Below are positions 23,437-31,947 of a stretch of DNA of 64,000 nt, piece by piece. Location: the NCBI GenBank assembly GCA_045632525.1, contig JAZQWV010000004.1, positions 15,805 through 79,804 of the forward strand. The letters run 5' to 3'. The notes beneath the pieces are model-generated. The model saw only the letters and a list, made by a program, of their open reading frames with translations. It had not been told where the DNA came from and ran no database searches. The position numbers and the translations under genes are program-made. This DNA is from Fimenecus sp045632525. GTDB lineage: Bacteria; Bacillota; Clostridia; Oscillospirales; Acutalibacteraceae. Numbering within the stretch: position 1 is the stretch's first letter; every line of letters begins with the position of its first letter.

Positions 23437-23466
23437 TGAATAAACATATTACATTTTGCCAAACTA
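23437..23466 (+). promoter_or_regulatory. Possible forespore SigG-type promoter before spoVAE
   Basis: TGAATA (23437-23442), a 17-base spacer and CAAACTA (23460-23466), one mismatch from the SigG -10 CATACTA. The ATG of spoVAE lies only 16 bases later, so the leader would be very short and might clip the Shine-Dalgarno GGGTGA. That weakens the call. Confidence 0.45.
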
Positions 23467-23482
23467 TGTTCGGGTGAAAAAT

Positions 23483-23836
23483 ATGATTTTCTTAAAAGCA
23501 TTTTTAGTTGGTGGCATTATTTGTGTAATAGGTCAGTTGTTGATAGATTTAACAAAACTGACTCCTGCAAGAATATTAGTATCATTTGTAGTTATTGGCG
23601 TAATATTAGGTGGATTAGGAATATACGAGCCAATAGTTGATTGGGCAGGCGCGGGGGCAACTGTTCCCCTGACAGGCTTTGGAAATACTCTTGTTCAGGG
23701 CACAAAAGAAGCCATAAAAGAAAAAGGTGCTTTGGGTATTGTTTCAGGGCCAATTTCTGCTGCATCAGTAGGAATAACCGTCGCGATGCTTTGTGGACTC
23801 ATAGCATCATTTGTAACAAAGCCTAAATCCAAATAA
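23483..23836 (+). CDS. spoVAE: Stage V sporulation protein AE
   Basis: About 117 residues with three to four membrane helices. Family landmarks are FLVGGIICVIGQLLIDLTKLTPAR split over the first helix and loop, GIYEPIVDWAGAGATVP, and a GALGIVSG segment. SpoVA proteins move Ca-dipicolinate into the forespore and out during germination. Normally spoVAE is in an operon with spoVAC and spoVAD; here neither neighbour is SpoVA-like. ATG 23483 is chosen over 23456 because GGGTGA precedes it and the protein then starts like its family. Confidence 0.9.
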   Translation: MIFLKAFLVGGIICVIGQLLIDLTKLTPARILVSFVVIGVILGGLGIYEPIVDWAGAGATVPLTGFGNTLVQGTKEAIKEKGALGIVSGPISAASVGITVAMLCGLIASFVTKPKSK

Positions 23837-23872
23837 AAAAACAGGACTGAATATTCAGTCCTGTTATCTTTT
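23835..23872. terminator. Bidirectional terminator between spoVAE and the CxxC miniprotein gene
   Basis: A perfect 12-bp inverted repeat, ACAGGACTGAAT with its complement (23841-23864), preceded by a run of A and followed by a T-rich tract, between convergent genes. Confidence 0.85.
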
Positions 23873-23883
23873 GTAATTAGTTC

Positions 23884-24063
23884 TTAAGCAACTGTTTCTG
23901 AAACAAATGTATCATCACAGAATGAACATGAAACATAATTTTCAGCGTCATTGCCGATTACAACTCTTTTACTGTCAACATACTTTTTAATAATAACATA
24001 TGCAGCAACTGCAACAGCTGCGATAGCAGCGATAATAGCGATAACTTTCAAAGCCTTTTTCAT
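23884..24063 (-). CDS. 59-residue membrane miniprotein with a C-terminal CxxC
   Basis: On the minus strand GGAGG stands nine bases before an ATG. The 59 residues begin MKKALKV, continue as an Ala/Ile-rich transmembrane helix (about 6-26), a basic stretch (KKYVDSKR) and a short tail with CSFC near residue 46. A near-consensus promoter and a terminator bracket the gene. The CxxC could bind metal or form a disulfide. No family is recognised. Confidence 0.7.
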   Translation of the reverse strand: MKKALKVIAIIAAIAAVAVAAYVIIKKYVDSKRVVIGNDAENYVSCSFCDDTFVSETVA

Positions 24064-24094
24064 AAGAATAAACCTCCGATTAAATCTTTATTTA

Positions 24095-24123
24095 ATTATA
24101 CACAAGAAGTTTAAAAAAGTCAA
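24095..24123 (-). promoter_or_regulatory. SigA-type promoter for the 59-residue miniprotein
   Basis: Read on the minus strand: TTGACT (24118-24123), a 17-base spacer and TATAAT (24095-24100), about 32 bases before the start at 24063. Confidence 0.75.
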
Positions 24124-24124
24124 T

Positions 24125-24158
24125 AAAGAAAAATGCCGAAGACTTTCGTCAACGGCAA
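24125..24158 (-). terminator. Intrinsic terminator of rpsT
   Basis: Read on the minus strand, TGCCG pairs with CGGCA around a 14-base loop, followed by TTTTT. The stem is short, so efficiency may be moderate. Confidence 0.6.
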
Positions 24159-24174
24159 AGAACTACGTAATTAA

Positions 24175-24432
24175 TTAAGCCTTGTTAAGCTTTGTAACGA
24201 GAGCAGACTTTTTACGAGCTGCATTATTCTTATGAAGAAGACCCTTAGCAGCAGCCTGGTCGATTTTCTTAACAGCAACTTTTACAAGCTCATCTTTATC
24301 TGCAGCATTTGTTTCAATAGCAAGGTTTGCTTTTTTGATAGCTGTTTTGAGAGCTGAGTTAGCTGACTTGTTACGCTGTGCCTTTGTCTTGTTAACGAGA
24401 ACACGCTTTTTAGCTGATTTAATATTTGGCAT
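24175..24432 (-). CDS. rpsT: 30S ribosomal protein S20
   Basis: 85 residues, very rich in Lys and Ala, beginning MPNIKSAKKRV, the hallmark N-terminus of S20, with KKIDQAAAKGLLHKNNAARKK near the C-terminus (basic rRNA-binding helices). It binds 16S rRNA in the body of the small subunit. A strong GGAGG precedes the start. It is divergent from gpr-spoIIP, the same neighbourhood known from Bacillus. Confidence 0.97.
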   Translation of the reverse strand: MPNIKSAKKRVLVNKTKAQRNKSANSALKTAIKKANLAIETNAADKDELVKVAVKKIDQAAAKGLLHKNNAARKKSALVTKLNKA

Positions 24433-24465
24433 ATTCGTTACACCTCCTTCGCATTACAGATACAT

Positions 24466-24494
24466 ATATTAGCACGAAACAAAATAAAAATCAA
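24466..24494 (-). promoter_or_regulatory. SigA-type promoter of rpsT
   Basis: On the minus strand: TTGATT (24489-24494), a 17-base spacer and TAATAT (24466-24471), about 35 bases before the rpsT start. Confidence 0.65.
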
Positions 24495-24575
24495 GTTTTT
24501 TTTACAAAATGACTATATTTTTTTGCGTGGTCAATAATAAAGATGAAAAATAGTAATTTTATATGGAGAAAAACA

Positions 24576-25448
24576 ATGATTTATAGAACAGATTTAGCCC
24601 TTGAGCGACACGAAATGCTTAATAAAGAGCGAGTGCAAGGCGTGCATTCTGAGACTAAACAAAAAGATGACGCTACAATAACTCTTGTTGAAGTTCTAGA
24701 CGATATTGGAGAAAAACAAGTCGGCAAACCAAAAGGGAAATATTATACGGTAGATGTGCCTGAATTTTCACACGAAACCGAATTGCTGGATGGCAGATTA
24801 AAAGCACTCACAGAAGTTATAAGTGAACTGCTACCTAAAGGCGAAAACTCTGTTTTAGTGGTTGGCGTTGGTAATGATAATATAACTCCCGATGCATTAG
24901 GTCCTTTGTGTGCAGGACAGATATTTTCAACAAGACACATAGAAGCAGAAGTTTCAAAAGAACTTAAGTTGCCAAAATTTAATCCCGTAGCGTCAATTTC
25001 AACTGGTGTGCTAGGTCAAACAGGCATTGAAACTGCTGAGTATATCAAAGGAATTGTTGATTTAATCAAACCACAGGCAGTCATTGCAGTTGATGCGTTA
25101 GCTTCAAGAAAACTGTCACGATTAGGTAAAACTGTTCAGTTATCAGATACAGGCATTTCCCCAGGCGCAGGTGTTGGTAATAACCGCGCTAGAATTGACG
25201 AGCATTTTCTTGGTGTGCCTGTTATCGCAATTGGTATTCCAACAGTTGTTGATGGTAAAACTCTTGTTTACGACTTGGTAGAGAATAATAAACAAATTGA
25301 AAATATATCAAAAGAAGCAGAAACTGTTATGGTAACCCCAAGGGACATTGATATGATTATAAAAAGAGCGTCAAGACTTCTTGCGTTGAGCATAAATTGT
25401 GCATTACAACCACATATTGAGCCTGAATTTTTATTATCTTTAATGTAG
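24576..25448 (+). CDS. gpr: Spore germination protease GPR
   Basis: About 290 residues. This aspartate-type protease is made as a zymogen in the forespore and degrades alpha/beta SASPs in the first minutes of germination. The N-terminus RTDLALERHE is the conserved propeptide region, and further blocks are VVGVGNDNITPDALGP, ISTGVLGQTGIE and AVDALASRKLSRLG. The ATG at 24576 follows GGAG; a start 11 codons earlier has no ribosome site. A matching SASP gene lies at 32.9 kb. spoIIP follows, as in Bacillus. Confidence 0.95.
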   Translation: MIYRTDLALERHEMLNKERVQGVHSETKQKDDATITLVEVLDDIGEKQVGKPKGKYYTVDVPEFSHETELLDGRLKALTEVISELLPKGENSVLVVGVGNDNITPDALGPLCAGQIFSTRHIEAEVSKELKLPKFNPVASISTGVLGQTGIETAEYIKGIVDLIKPQAVIAVDALASRKLSRLGKTVQLSDTGISPGAGVGNNRARIDEHFLGVPVIAIGIPTVVDGKTLVYDLVENNKQIENISKEAETVMVTPRDIDMIIKRASRLLALSINCALQPHIEPEFLLSLM

Positions 25449-25463
25449 CATTTTTTAGTTTTT

Positions 25464-25495
25464 CCTTTCATAAAATTAATAAAAAATATGAAAGG
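25464..25495 (+). promoter_or_regulatory. Hairpin overlapping the spoIIP ribosome binding site
   Basis: CCTTTCAT (25464-25471) is perfectly complementary to ATGAAAGG (25488-25495) across a 16-base AT loop. The 3' arm contains most of the Shine-Dalgarno AAAGGA used by the TTG at 25505. No T run follows, so it is not a normal terminator. It could lower spoIIP translation until the hairpin opens. Confidence 0.45.
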
Positions 25496-25504
25496 AATGA
25501 CGCT

Positions 25505-26623
25505 TTGAATAAAAGGACAAACATTTCTGAAAAGTTATTTGAATACACAGTAAAATTGATTATTCCAATTGTTATTGTTTTTTGTTTGTTTTTATCAAAC
25601 GATATGGATAATGTAAAAAAATCAATCCTTAATTTTGGATTTTTTTTGTCATATCCAAGTGAAACAATTTCTTATTATAAATCTCAAAACAATAAAATAG
25701 AAGAAGATGAAATAGTTTCATCAATGAGTGAGATTCAATCATTGTCTCAGTCTGTAATCATAAAATCCGATATTCCTGATGACATTCAAAAGCTTATAAA
25801 TGAAGCAGAAACTAAATATGCAAACTCAACAAACGACGGCAAAATATTAAAAGAAGATTATAGTCGCAAAAATGCAACGGCAGAATACGATAAAATACTT
25901 TTAAGAAATACAACGGTTGATAAGAGCATTAATATTGATAATTATATAAATCGAAAAGCAGTAGCAAATGTATCTAAAAATCAACCCGCCGTGCTGATTT
26001 ATCACACACATACATCCGAAAGCTACGAATTGTTAGATAGAGATTTTTATACTAATGAGCGAAGTATCCGAAGTGGTAATAAAAAAGAAACTGTTGTGCG
26101 AATTGGCGAAGAAATTTGTAAAATTCTCAACGATAAAGGGTATAAAACCATTCATATAACCGATACTTTTGATGAACAGTACAGTGGTGCTTATGAAAGG
26201 TCAAGGGAAAAGGTGAGTGAGATTTTAAAGAGTAATCCGTCAATACAAGTTGTGCTTGATGTTCATAGGGATTCCATTTATCAAAAAGACGGAACAAGAA
26301 TAAAAACAGTTACCGAAATTGATAATAAAAAAGTAGCACAGATTATGATAACAACGGGATGCGAAACAAGTAATGTAACCGATTTTCCCAATTGGGAGAA
26401 AAATCTGACTTTTGCATTGAAACTGCAAAATCAGTTGGCAAATGATAACCATAAAATTGTCAGACCATTGGTCTTTTCAAGCCGAAAATATAATATGGAC
26501 TTATTACCTTGTGCCTTGTCAGTTGATATTGGAACCGATGCCAACACATTGACCGAAGCAGTATATTCTGCTCGATATTTTGCAGAATCATTGGCGAAAT
26601 TATTAAAGGAGTTTGAAAATTAA
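25505..26623 (+). CDS. spoIIP: Stage II sporulation protein P (engulfment hydrolase)
   Basis: 372 residues with an N-terminal membrane anchor (about 13-32). The C-terminal amidase/endopeptidase domain shows the zinc-binding YHTHTSESYE, VVLDVHRDS, and the end block CALSVDIGTDANTLTEA with SARYFAE. SpoIIP removes stem peptides and cleaves cross-links, producing substrate for SpoIID during engulfment. The start is TTG with AAAGGA upstream. The order rpsT (divergent)-gpr-spoIIP is conserved in spore formers. Confidence 0.94.
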   Translation: MNKRTNISEKLFEYTVKLIIPIVIVFCLFLSNDMDNVKKSILNFGFFLSYPSETISYYKSQNNKIEEDEIVSSMSEIQSLSQSVIIKSDIPDDIQKLINEAETKYANSTNDGKILKEDYSRKNATAEYDKILLRNTTVDKSINIDNYINRKAVANVSKNQPAVLIYHTHTSESYELLDRDFYTNERSIRSGNKKETVVRIGEEICKILNDKGYKTIHITDTFDEQYSGAYERSREKVSEILKSNPSIQVVLDVHRDSIYQKDGTRIKTVTEIDNKKVAQIMITTGCETSNVTDFPNWEKNLTFALKLQNQLANDNHKIVRPLVFSSRKYNMDLLPCALSVDIGTDANTLTEAVYSARYFAESLAKLLKEFEN

Positions 26624-26748
26624 TGTCAGAGACAACAAAACTTTTAAAAAACTTTATTTTATCATCAATAGTAACTTTGTTGGTTACTCTTTCACTTTGC
26701 GGTTTTTTTATTGTGCAGGAAAATACAGGAAAAATGCTTTTTGGTTAA
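26623..26748 (+). CDS. 41-residue single-pass membrane miniprotein after spoIIP
   Basis: The ATG overlaps the spoIIP stop by one base (TAATG), with AAAGGAG about 12 bases upstream. The peptide starts MSETTKLLKN and is then mostly one hydrophobic helix (about residues 11-31) with a short polar tail. In Bacillus a membrane protein gene (yqxA) also follows spoIIP, but it is much longer and I cannot claim orthology. Possibly a partner or regulator of SpoIIP. Confidence 0.6.
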   Translation: MSETTKLLKNFILSSIVTLLVTLSLCGFFIVQENTGKMLFG

Positions 26749-26754
26749 AAAATA

Positions 26755-26783
26755 TTGCAATAGTTATTTTCAAAGTGTATAAT
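26755..26783 (+). promoter_or_regulatory. SigA-type promoter of yhaM
   Basis: TTGCAA (26755-26760), a 17-base spacer and TATAAT (26778-26783), 34 bases before the yhaM start. Confidence 0.75.
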
Positions 26784-26817
26784 TCTATATATACAGTCGA
26801 AAGGAATACTAAGATAT

Positions 26818-27783
26818 ATGAATTTTAATGAAATTGGTAATAATGGTCTTGTTGAAGGCTATGCAGTAATCAAACAATGTGATAAGAAAACAGCAAAAAA
26901 CGGTAATTTTTATCTTGATATTGTACTCTCAGATAAAACAGGAGAAATCTTTGCGAAACTCTGGGATTATAATGAAGTTTCTCACGGTAAATATGAAAAT
27001 GATATGTTTGTAAAGGTAAGAGGCTCAATCTCTCAATATAACGGTCACGACCAGTTGAGAATTGACAGAATCCGTTCTGTAGTCGAAAGTGACGGTGTTA
27101 ATGTTTCTGATTATGTAAAATCAGCGGATTATAGTGGCGAAGATATGTTTAATTTTCTTATCAAAACTGTTGATGATTTTAAAGATGATGACCTTAAAAA
27201 AGTTGTTACATACTTACTTGAAACTAATAAAGAAAAGATTCTTTATTTCCCTGCAGCATTTAGATTGCACCACGCTATCCGTTGCGGACTTTTAATGCAT
27301 ACATCATCAATTGTGAAACTCTGTGAAAGCATTTGCAAGGTATATCCTTTTGTTAACAGAGAATTGCTTGTTTCAGGTGCTATTCTTCATGATATCGCAA
27401 AAACAATTGAATTTGATGTAAAAGGAACAGGCATAGCATCAGGATATACTGTTGAAGGCAACCTTTTAGGACATCTTGTAATGGGTGCAATGATGGTTAA
27501 AGAAGCAGGTGACAAACTATCGATTGATAGTGAAAAATCAATGCTTTTGCAACACATGGTTTTGTCACATCACGGCGAGCCTGAATTTGGCGCAGCAGTT
27601 AGACCGCTTTTCCTTGAAGCAGAATTGCTTTCACAGCTTGACTTGATGGATGCACGAATTTATGAGATTATGGATGCCGTCAGCGGAATCGAAAAAGGCG
27701 AGTTTACAAATCGACTTTGGGCACTTGAAGACCGTAAATTCTATAAATATAACGACGCAGAATTAAAGGTTGATATCCTTTGA
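26818..27783 (+). CDS. yhaM: 3'-5' exoribonuclease YhaM family (OB-fold + HD domain)
   Basis: 321 residues. The N-terminal OB-fold (about 10-95) binds single-stranded nucleic acid, including GEIFAKLWDYNE and VKVRGSISQYNGHDQLR. The HD domain (about 155-290) contains LLMHTSSIV, the metal-binding ILHDIAK and LSHHGEPEFG. YhaM trims RNA 3' ends and can degrade single-stranded DNA. It has its own promoter and a terminator. Confidence 0.92.
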   Translation: MNFNEIGNNGLVEGYAVIKQCDKKTAKNGNFYLDIVLSDKTGEIFAKLWDYNEVSHGKYENDMFVKVRGSISQYNGHDQLRIDRIRSVVESDGVNVSDYVKSADYSGEDMFNFLIKTVDDFKDDDLKKVVTYLLETNKEKILYFPAAFRLHHAIRCGLLMHTSSIVKLCESICKVYPFVNRELLVSGAILHDIAKTIEFDVKGTGIASGYTVEGNLLGHLVMGAMMVKEAGDKLSIDSEKSMLLQHMVLSHHGEPEFGAAVRPLFLEAELLSQLDLMDARIYEIMDAVSGIEKGEFTNRLWALEDRKFYKYNDAELKVDIL

Positions 27784-27788
27784 TAATA

Positions 27789-27822
27789 GGGCGGGAGCTT
27801 TGCTCCCGCTATTGCTTTTTAT
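27789..27822 (+). terminator. Intrinsic terminator of yhaM
   Basis: GCGGGAGC (27791-27798) and GCTCCCGC (27102 offset to 27802-27809) pair around TTT, one of the most GC-rich hairpins in the window. A tract ending in five T follows. Confidence 0.8.
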
Positions 27823-27898
27823 CTTAATTATTTCTTAATAATTTAGCTTATTTATTCTTAAAACTATTTTTATTACAATACTGTTGGAGGTTGAAAAT

Positions 27899-28594
27899 AT
27901 GTATAATATTCTTGTTTGTGATGATGAAAAAGACATAGTTAATGCACTCGATATTTATCTTAAATCAGAGGGGTATAACACAATTCTTGCCTACAACGGT
28001 AACGAAGCAATTGAAAAAGTAAAAACAGAAGACATTCATTTAGCACTTCTTGATATCATGATGCCCGTGTTGGACGGTATTGGTGCTATGGTGAAAATTC
28101 GTGAAATTTCTAATATTCCTGTAATTCTGTTGACAGCAAAAAGTGAAGATACCGATAAAATTTTAGGACTTAATGTTGGCGCAGATGACTATATTACAAA
28201 ACCATTTAACCCTGTTGAAGTTATGGCGAGAGTTAAATCCCAGCTTCGCCGATATATGATGCTTGGTGGTGGCAAAACTAACGAGCAGACAATTTGCATT
28301 GGTACATTAGAACTTGATGACAATGCTAAAAAAGTAACAGTTGATGGTGAAAATGTTTCACTCACACCAAAAGAATATGAAATACTGCATTTTCTGATGC
28401 GAAATGCAGGCAAAGTTTATTCTCCACGCGAGATTTATCTTAAAGTATGGAAAGATAATCCCTATGGCGCAGAAAGTACAGTAGCAGTACATATTAGACA
28501 CCTTCGTGAAAAAATTGAAATCAACCCTGCCGAACCACGCTATTTGAAAGTAGTTTGGGGACAGGGTTACAAGATTGAAAGAGGTGTTATGTAA
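27899..28594 (+). CDS. OmpR-family response regulator
   Basis: About 231 residues. The receiver domain has the acidic pair in VCDDEKDIV, the phospho-acceptor Asp in ALLDIMMPVLDG, Thr in LLTAKSED and Lys in DYITKPFNP. The winged-helix DNA-binding domain has LTPKEYEILHFLMRN and the typical AVHIRHLREKIE. It is coupled by TAATG to the histidine kinase. GGAGG precedes the ATG at 27899; a TTG five codons earlier is rejected. The target genes are unknown; the nearby genes give no clear hint. Confidence 0.93.
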   Translation: MYNILVCDDEKDIVNALDIYLKSEGYNTILAYNGNEAIEKVKTEDIHLALLDIMMPVLDGIGAMVKIREISNIPVILLTAKSEDTDKILGLNVGADDYITKPFNPVEVMARVKSQLRRYMMLGGGKTNEQTICIGTLELDDNAKKVTVDGENVSLTPKEYEILHFLMRNAGKVYSPREIYLKVWKDNPYGAESTVAVHIRHLREKIEINPAEPRYLKVVWGQGYKIERGVM

Positions 28595-30678
28595 TGAGAA
28601 ATAATACTGTCGTTAAATGTGTGGCAACAGTTCTTTTTGCTGTAATGCTCACATCTGCTTTAATATCATCAGGGCTTCTTTTGTTTGGCTTTGGTTCAGG
28701 TGCTTTTACATCTGAAAGCGAAAAATATGATTTTAAAAAGACTTTGCTTACGGGTATGACATGGAATCCAATATCCAGACTTAGTGATTATGTTGAATAT
28801 TATGAAAAACACGGTGAGGTTTCTCAAGTTGGTGGTGAAATATTTGAAGAAGCAGTTTACAATTTTATGTCTAAAAACTTGTTGGTAGAAATTAAAGATT
28901 CTGATGATAAAATCGTTTTTTCGAATATTGATGATACAGCAAGTGATATTGTCAATACTGGTGTGCACAGCTTTAGCGTATTAAAAGAAGAATATCGTAA
29001 CAAGCCCAATAATTCAAATTCGCAAAAAGTAAATGATACCGAACTCGAAACGGGCTCAGTCTTTTATGAAACCACATCTGTATCTTATGAAGATGCTGAT
29101 TGTTACGAGGAAAAAGAATATGAGATAACCGTTTGTTTAAAGAAAGATTTTGTTGTAAAAGACTGTTTTTACTATATAAATGAACTGTTCAATGTAGTTT
29201 CTGATAAGCAAACAACACTTTTTGTAATAACTATTGTTTCAATTTTATCTTCAGTTTCCCTATTGGTATTTATAATGTGTTCAGCAGGCCATAAAGAAGA
29301 TTTTGAAGGAATTTATATATCAAGATTTGATAAATTACCGATTGATATTATGGTAGCGTTATTCTCTATGATAACCTTGTTCTTAGGTTATTGCATCTTC
29401 TGGATATGCAATACTGTTTATTATGAAATGATAAGTTATAATTCAGATATAACACTTTGGGTAGCAATACCTTATCTTGCAGTTGTGTTAATTATTGCTA
29501 CTTTCTTTGATTCCATTTTATTTGCAATTCTTTCAATGACTACAGCAGTTAGATTTAAAACACAAACATTTATAAAGACAACAATTATTTATAAACTTTT
29601 ATCATTTGCATTCACAATATTTAAAAAGATATTTAGTGGCATACAAGAACTGTTAAAAAAATCTTTCAAGTTTTCAATTTCAATGTTGCGTTCAATTCCT
29701 CTTGTGTGGAAAACAATTGTTGCAGTAGTTAGCATAATGCTTTTTGAGTTTATAATACTTACACTTGATTGGGGCTTTTTATGGCCTACTACATGGATTT
29801 TGAACTGTGTTCTTTGCGTAGGTATAATTGTTGTTGCAATACTTCTTAAAAGGATTAAAAACAGTACAGAGGAAATTGCAAAAGGTAATATTTATAAAAA
29901 AATTGATACGAAATATATGTTTCTTGATATAAAAGACCACGCTGAAAATATTAATAACATAAATGATGGCATTGCAAAAGCAGTTGAAGAACGAATGAAG
30001 AGTGAACGATTTAAAACTGAACTCATTACAAATGTTTCACATGACATTAAAACTCCTTTGACATCAATTATAAATTATGTTGATTTACTTGAAAAAGAAG
30101 AAATTGAAAATGAAACTGCCAAAGAATATGTGTCTGTTTTATCTCGTCAGTCTGCAAGGCTCAAGAAACTTATAGATGACTTGTTAGAGGCGTCAAAGGC
30201 TTCAACAGGTAATGTAAGCGTTAATCTTACTCAACTTGAATTAGGAATCTTGCTTTCACAAGCACTTGGAGAGTATGACGAGAAATTTTCGAATAACAAT
30301 TTGCAAGTTATACTCAATAAAACTGATGAATTGTTACTTGTAATAGCTGATAACCGTCATATCTGGCGAGTTTTCGATAATATTTTAAATAATATTTCAA
30401 AATATGCTCAACCCAATACGCGTGTTTATATTGATGTAACTCGCAGATTTGATAAAGCAGAAATTGCATTCAAAAATATCTCAAAAGACCCACTTAATAT
30501 TTCAGGTGATGAACTTATGGAACGCTTTGTGCGTGGCGATAGTTCAAGAAATACAGAAGGTAGTGGATTAGGTCTTTCAATCGCAAAATCTTTGACTGAA
30601 ATTCAAAAAGGTAAACTTGATATTCAAATTGATGGTGACCTTTTTAAAGTACGCCTAACATTCCCATTAAGTGAATAA
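28594..30678 (+). CDS. Membrane sensor histidine kinase
   Basis: 694 residues. A first helix (about 9-30) and an extracellular region (about 35-205) are followed by several membrane helices between about 210 and 425, more than usual for VanS-like kinases. The kinase core has the phospho-accepting His in NVSHDIKTPLTS (about 480), the N box in FDNILNNISKYA, and the glycine box GSGLGLSIAKS. It signals to the response regulator encoded just upstream. The multi-helix middle part may sense a membrane signal or form its own transport-like bundle; the ligand is unknown. Confidence 0.92.
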   Translation: MRNNTVVKCVATVLFAVMLTSALISSGLLLFGFGSGAFTSESEKYDFKKTLLTGMTWNPISRLSDYVEYYEKHGEVSQVGGEIFEEAVYNFMSKNLLVEIKDSDDKIVFSNIDDTASDIVNTGVHSFSVLKEEYRNKPNNSNSQKVNDTELETGSVFYETTSVSYEDADCYEEKEYEITVCLKKDFVVKDCFYYINELFNVVSDKQTTLFVITIVSILSSVSLLVFIMCSAGHKEDFEGIYISRFDKLPIDIMVALFSMITLFLGYCIFWICNTVYYEMISYNSDITLWVAIPYLAVVLIIATFFDSILFAILSMTTAVRFKTQTFIKTTIIYKLLSFAFTIFKKIFSGIQELLKKSFKFSISMLRSIPLVWKTIVAVVSIMLFEFIILTLDWGFLWPTTWILNCVLCVGIIVVAILLKRIKNSTEEIAKGNIYKKIDTKYMFLDIKDHAENINNINDGIAKAVEERMKSERFKTELITNVSHDIKTPLTSIINYVDLLEKEEIENETAKEYVSVLSRQSARLKKLIDDLLEASKASTGNVSVNLTQLELGILLSQALGEYDEKFSNNNLQVILNKTDELLLVIADNRHIWRVFDNILNNISKYAQPNTRVYIDVTRRFDKAEIAFKNISKDPLNISGDELMERFVRGDSSRNTEGSGLGLSIAKSLTEIQKGKLDIQIDGDLFKVRLTFPLSE

Positions 30679-30681
30679 GCA

Positions 30682-30719
30682 AAAAAAAACACACCCACAG
30701 TGAATATATATTGTGGGTG
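30682..30719 (-). terminator. Terminator downstream of the trmL-yjbR pair (partly bidirectional)
   Basis: CACCCACA (30692-30699) pairs with TGTGGGTG (30712-30719). On the minus strand the hairpin is followed by a run of nine T, a strong terminator for yjbR. On the plus strand only a weak T tract follows. Confidence 0.8.
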
Positions 30720-30726
30720 CGTTATT

Positions 30727-31098
30727 CTATTCTTCATTCAATTTTCTTTGTAAATATTTCGGTAATTTACCAATAACTACCGAATAACTATGGTCTATCA
30801 TTTCAAAAATTATCTCATCAGGCACAGAACCATCTAACGGAAACGTGTTGAAATAAGGCTGCTGAACAGGTGGGCAATGGTAACCTCTTACAACAACGTT
30901 AGGAAACATCTGTCTGTAAAATTGACCAGTCATAGCATCGCATTTAAGTGTTATGTTATCAATTCCTTTTAATTGAAAAAATTGTGCAAAAATTTTCTTT
31001 TCAACTTTAATTATTTCTAAATCTGGTCCAAAAGGGTGGTCAACATAGGCACCGGTTTTTGAGAGACAGTATTCAATTAATGACTGTGGAGTTTTCAT
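30727..31098 (-). CDS. MmcQ/YjbR family protein
   Basis: 123 residues matching the small MmcQ/YjbR fold, related to DNA-binding CyaY-like folds. Typical features are HPFGPDLEIIKVEKKIFA near residue 21, LKCD near residue 52 and the C-terminal helix pair with HSYSVV and LPK. The molecular function is not established. It overlaps the end of trmL by four bases, so the two are cotranslated. Confidence 0.85.
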   Translation of the reverse strand: MKTPQSLIEYCLSKTGAYVDHPFGPDLEIIKVEKKIFAQFFQLKGIDNITLKCDAMTGQFYRQMFPNVVVRGYHCPPVQQPYFNTFPLDGSVPDEIIFEMIDHSYSVVIGKLPKYLQRKLNEE

Positions 31099-31601
31099 TG
31101 TTGGTCACTCCAATTATAATTTCTCAATTCTCCACTTTCAAGTAGTTGTGGATAATCCCATTGTCTGAGTGTCTCATAAACACCAATGGCAACTGCATTT
31201 GAAAGATTAAGACTTCTTGCTTCATCAATCATTGGTATTCTCACACATTTGTCAGCATTTGCAAAAAGTAAATCTTCAGGTAATCCTGCAGTTTCTTTGC
31301 CAAAAACGAGATATGTGTTGTCAGGGTATTTTACATCAGAATGTCTTTTTTGTGCTTTTGTTGAAAAATAGAAAAAGTTACCACCTTGATTTTTCTCAAA
31401 GAACTCTTCAAGTGAGTCGTAATATGTAATATCAAGCAAATACCAGTAATCAAGACCTGCTCTTTTTAACTTTTTATCATCAGGTGTAAATCCCATTTTA
31501 CCAACCAAATGAAGTCTTGCTCCTGTTGCTGCACAAGTACGAGCAACATTGCCTGTATTCTGTGGAATTTCAGGCTCAACCATAACAATATTAAGTGTCA
31601 T
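31095..31601 (-). CDS. trmL: tRNA (cytidine/uridine-34 2'-O)-methyltransferase TrmL (SPOUT)
   Basis: About 168 residues. The SPOUT-fold enzyme methylates the wobble ribose of some tRNAs. Signature motifs are VEPEIPQNTGNVARTCAATG near the N-terminus, VFGKETAGLPEDLL, and the knot motif RIPMIDEARSLNLSNAVAI. The ATG at 31601 gives the normal N-terminus (MTLNIVMVEPE) with GGTGAT upstream; a start 16 codons earlier adds a non-conserved extension. Confidence 0.95.
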   Translation of the reverse strand: MTLNIVMVEPEIPQNTGNVARTCAATGARLHLVGKMGFTPDDKKLKRAGLDYWYLLDITYYDSLEEFFEKNQGGNFFYFSTKAQKRHSDVKYPDNTYLVFGKETAGLPEDLLFANADKCVRIPMIDEARSLNLSNAVAIGVYETLRQWDYPQLLESGELRNYNWSDQQ

Positions 31602-31757
31602 TTTAATCACCAAAATTTTGAAATTTTTATGTAATTTAAAGTATAACATTTTTAGAAATAATTTTAAACATTATTTTATAATTTTTTTATTTCTTTTTCA
31701 AAAAATATATTTGCTCATTAAATTGTGAGCGAAAAAAATTTGAAAGGGGAAGAGAAA

Positions 31758-31937
31758 ATGAATAACAATACAATGTATAAAGCACTCGGTGCAGGTGTTC
31801 TTGCAGGTACAGCAGCGCTTGCAATGACAAATGCAATGTCAAATAGTGCAACTAAAAAGAAGATGAAAAAGACAGCTAAGAAGGCTGTAAACACATTTTC
31901 AGATGTTGTAGAAAATATGAACAGCATGATGAAATAA
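31758..31937 (+). CDS. Small basic protein, YtxH-like
   Basis: 59 residues. A hydrophobic Ala/Gly-rich N-terminal half (ALGAGVLAGTAALAM) is followed by a Lys-rich helix (TKKKMKKTAKKAV) and a polar C-terminus. This resembles YtxH/gas-vesicle-type small membrane-associated proteins, but the match is only one of composition. ATG 31758 follows a strong AAGGGGAAGAG. It lies 10 bases before pdaA, so possible cotranscription with a spore cortex enzyme. Confidence 0.65.
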   Translation: MNNNTMYKALGAGVLAGTAALAMTNAMSNSATKKKMKKTAKKAVNTFSDVVENMNSMMK

Positions 31938-31947
31938 GGTAGTTTAA

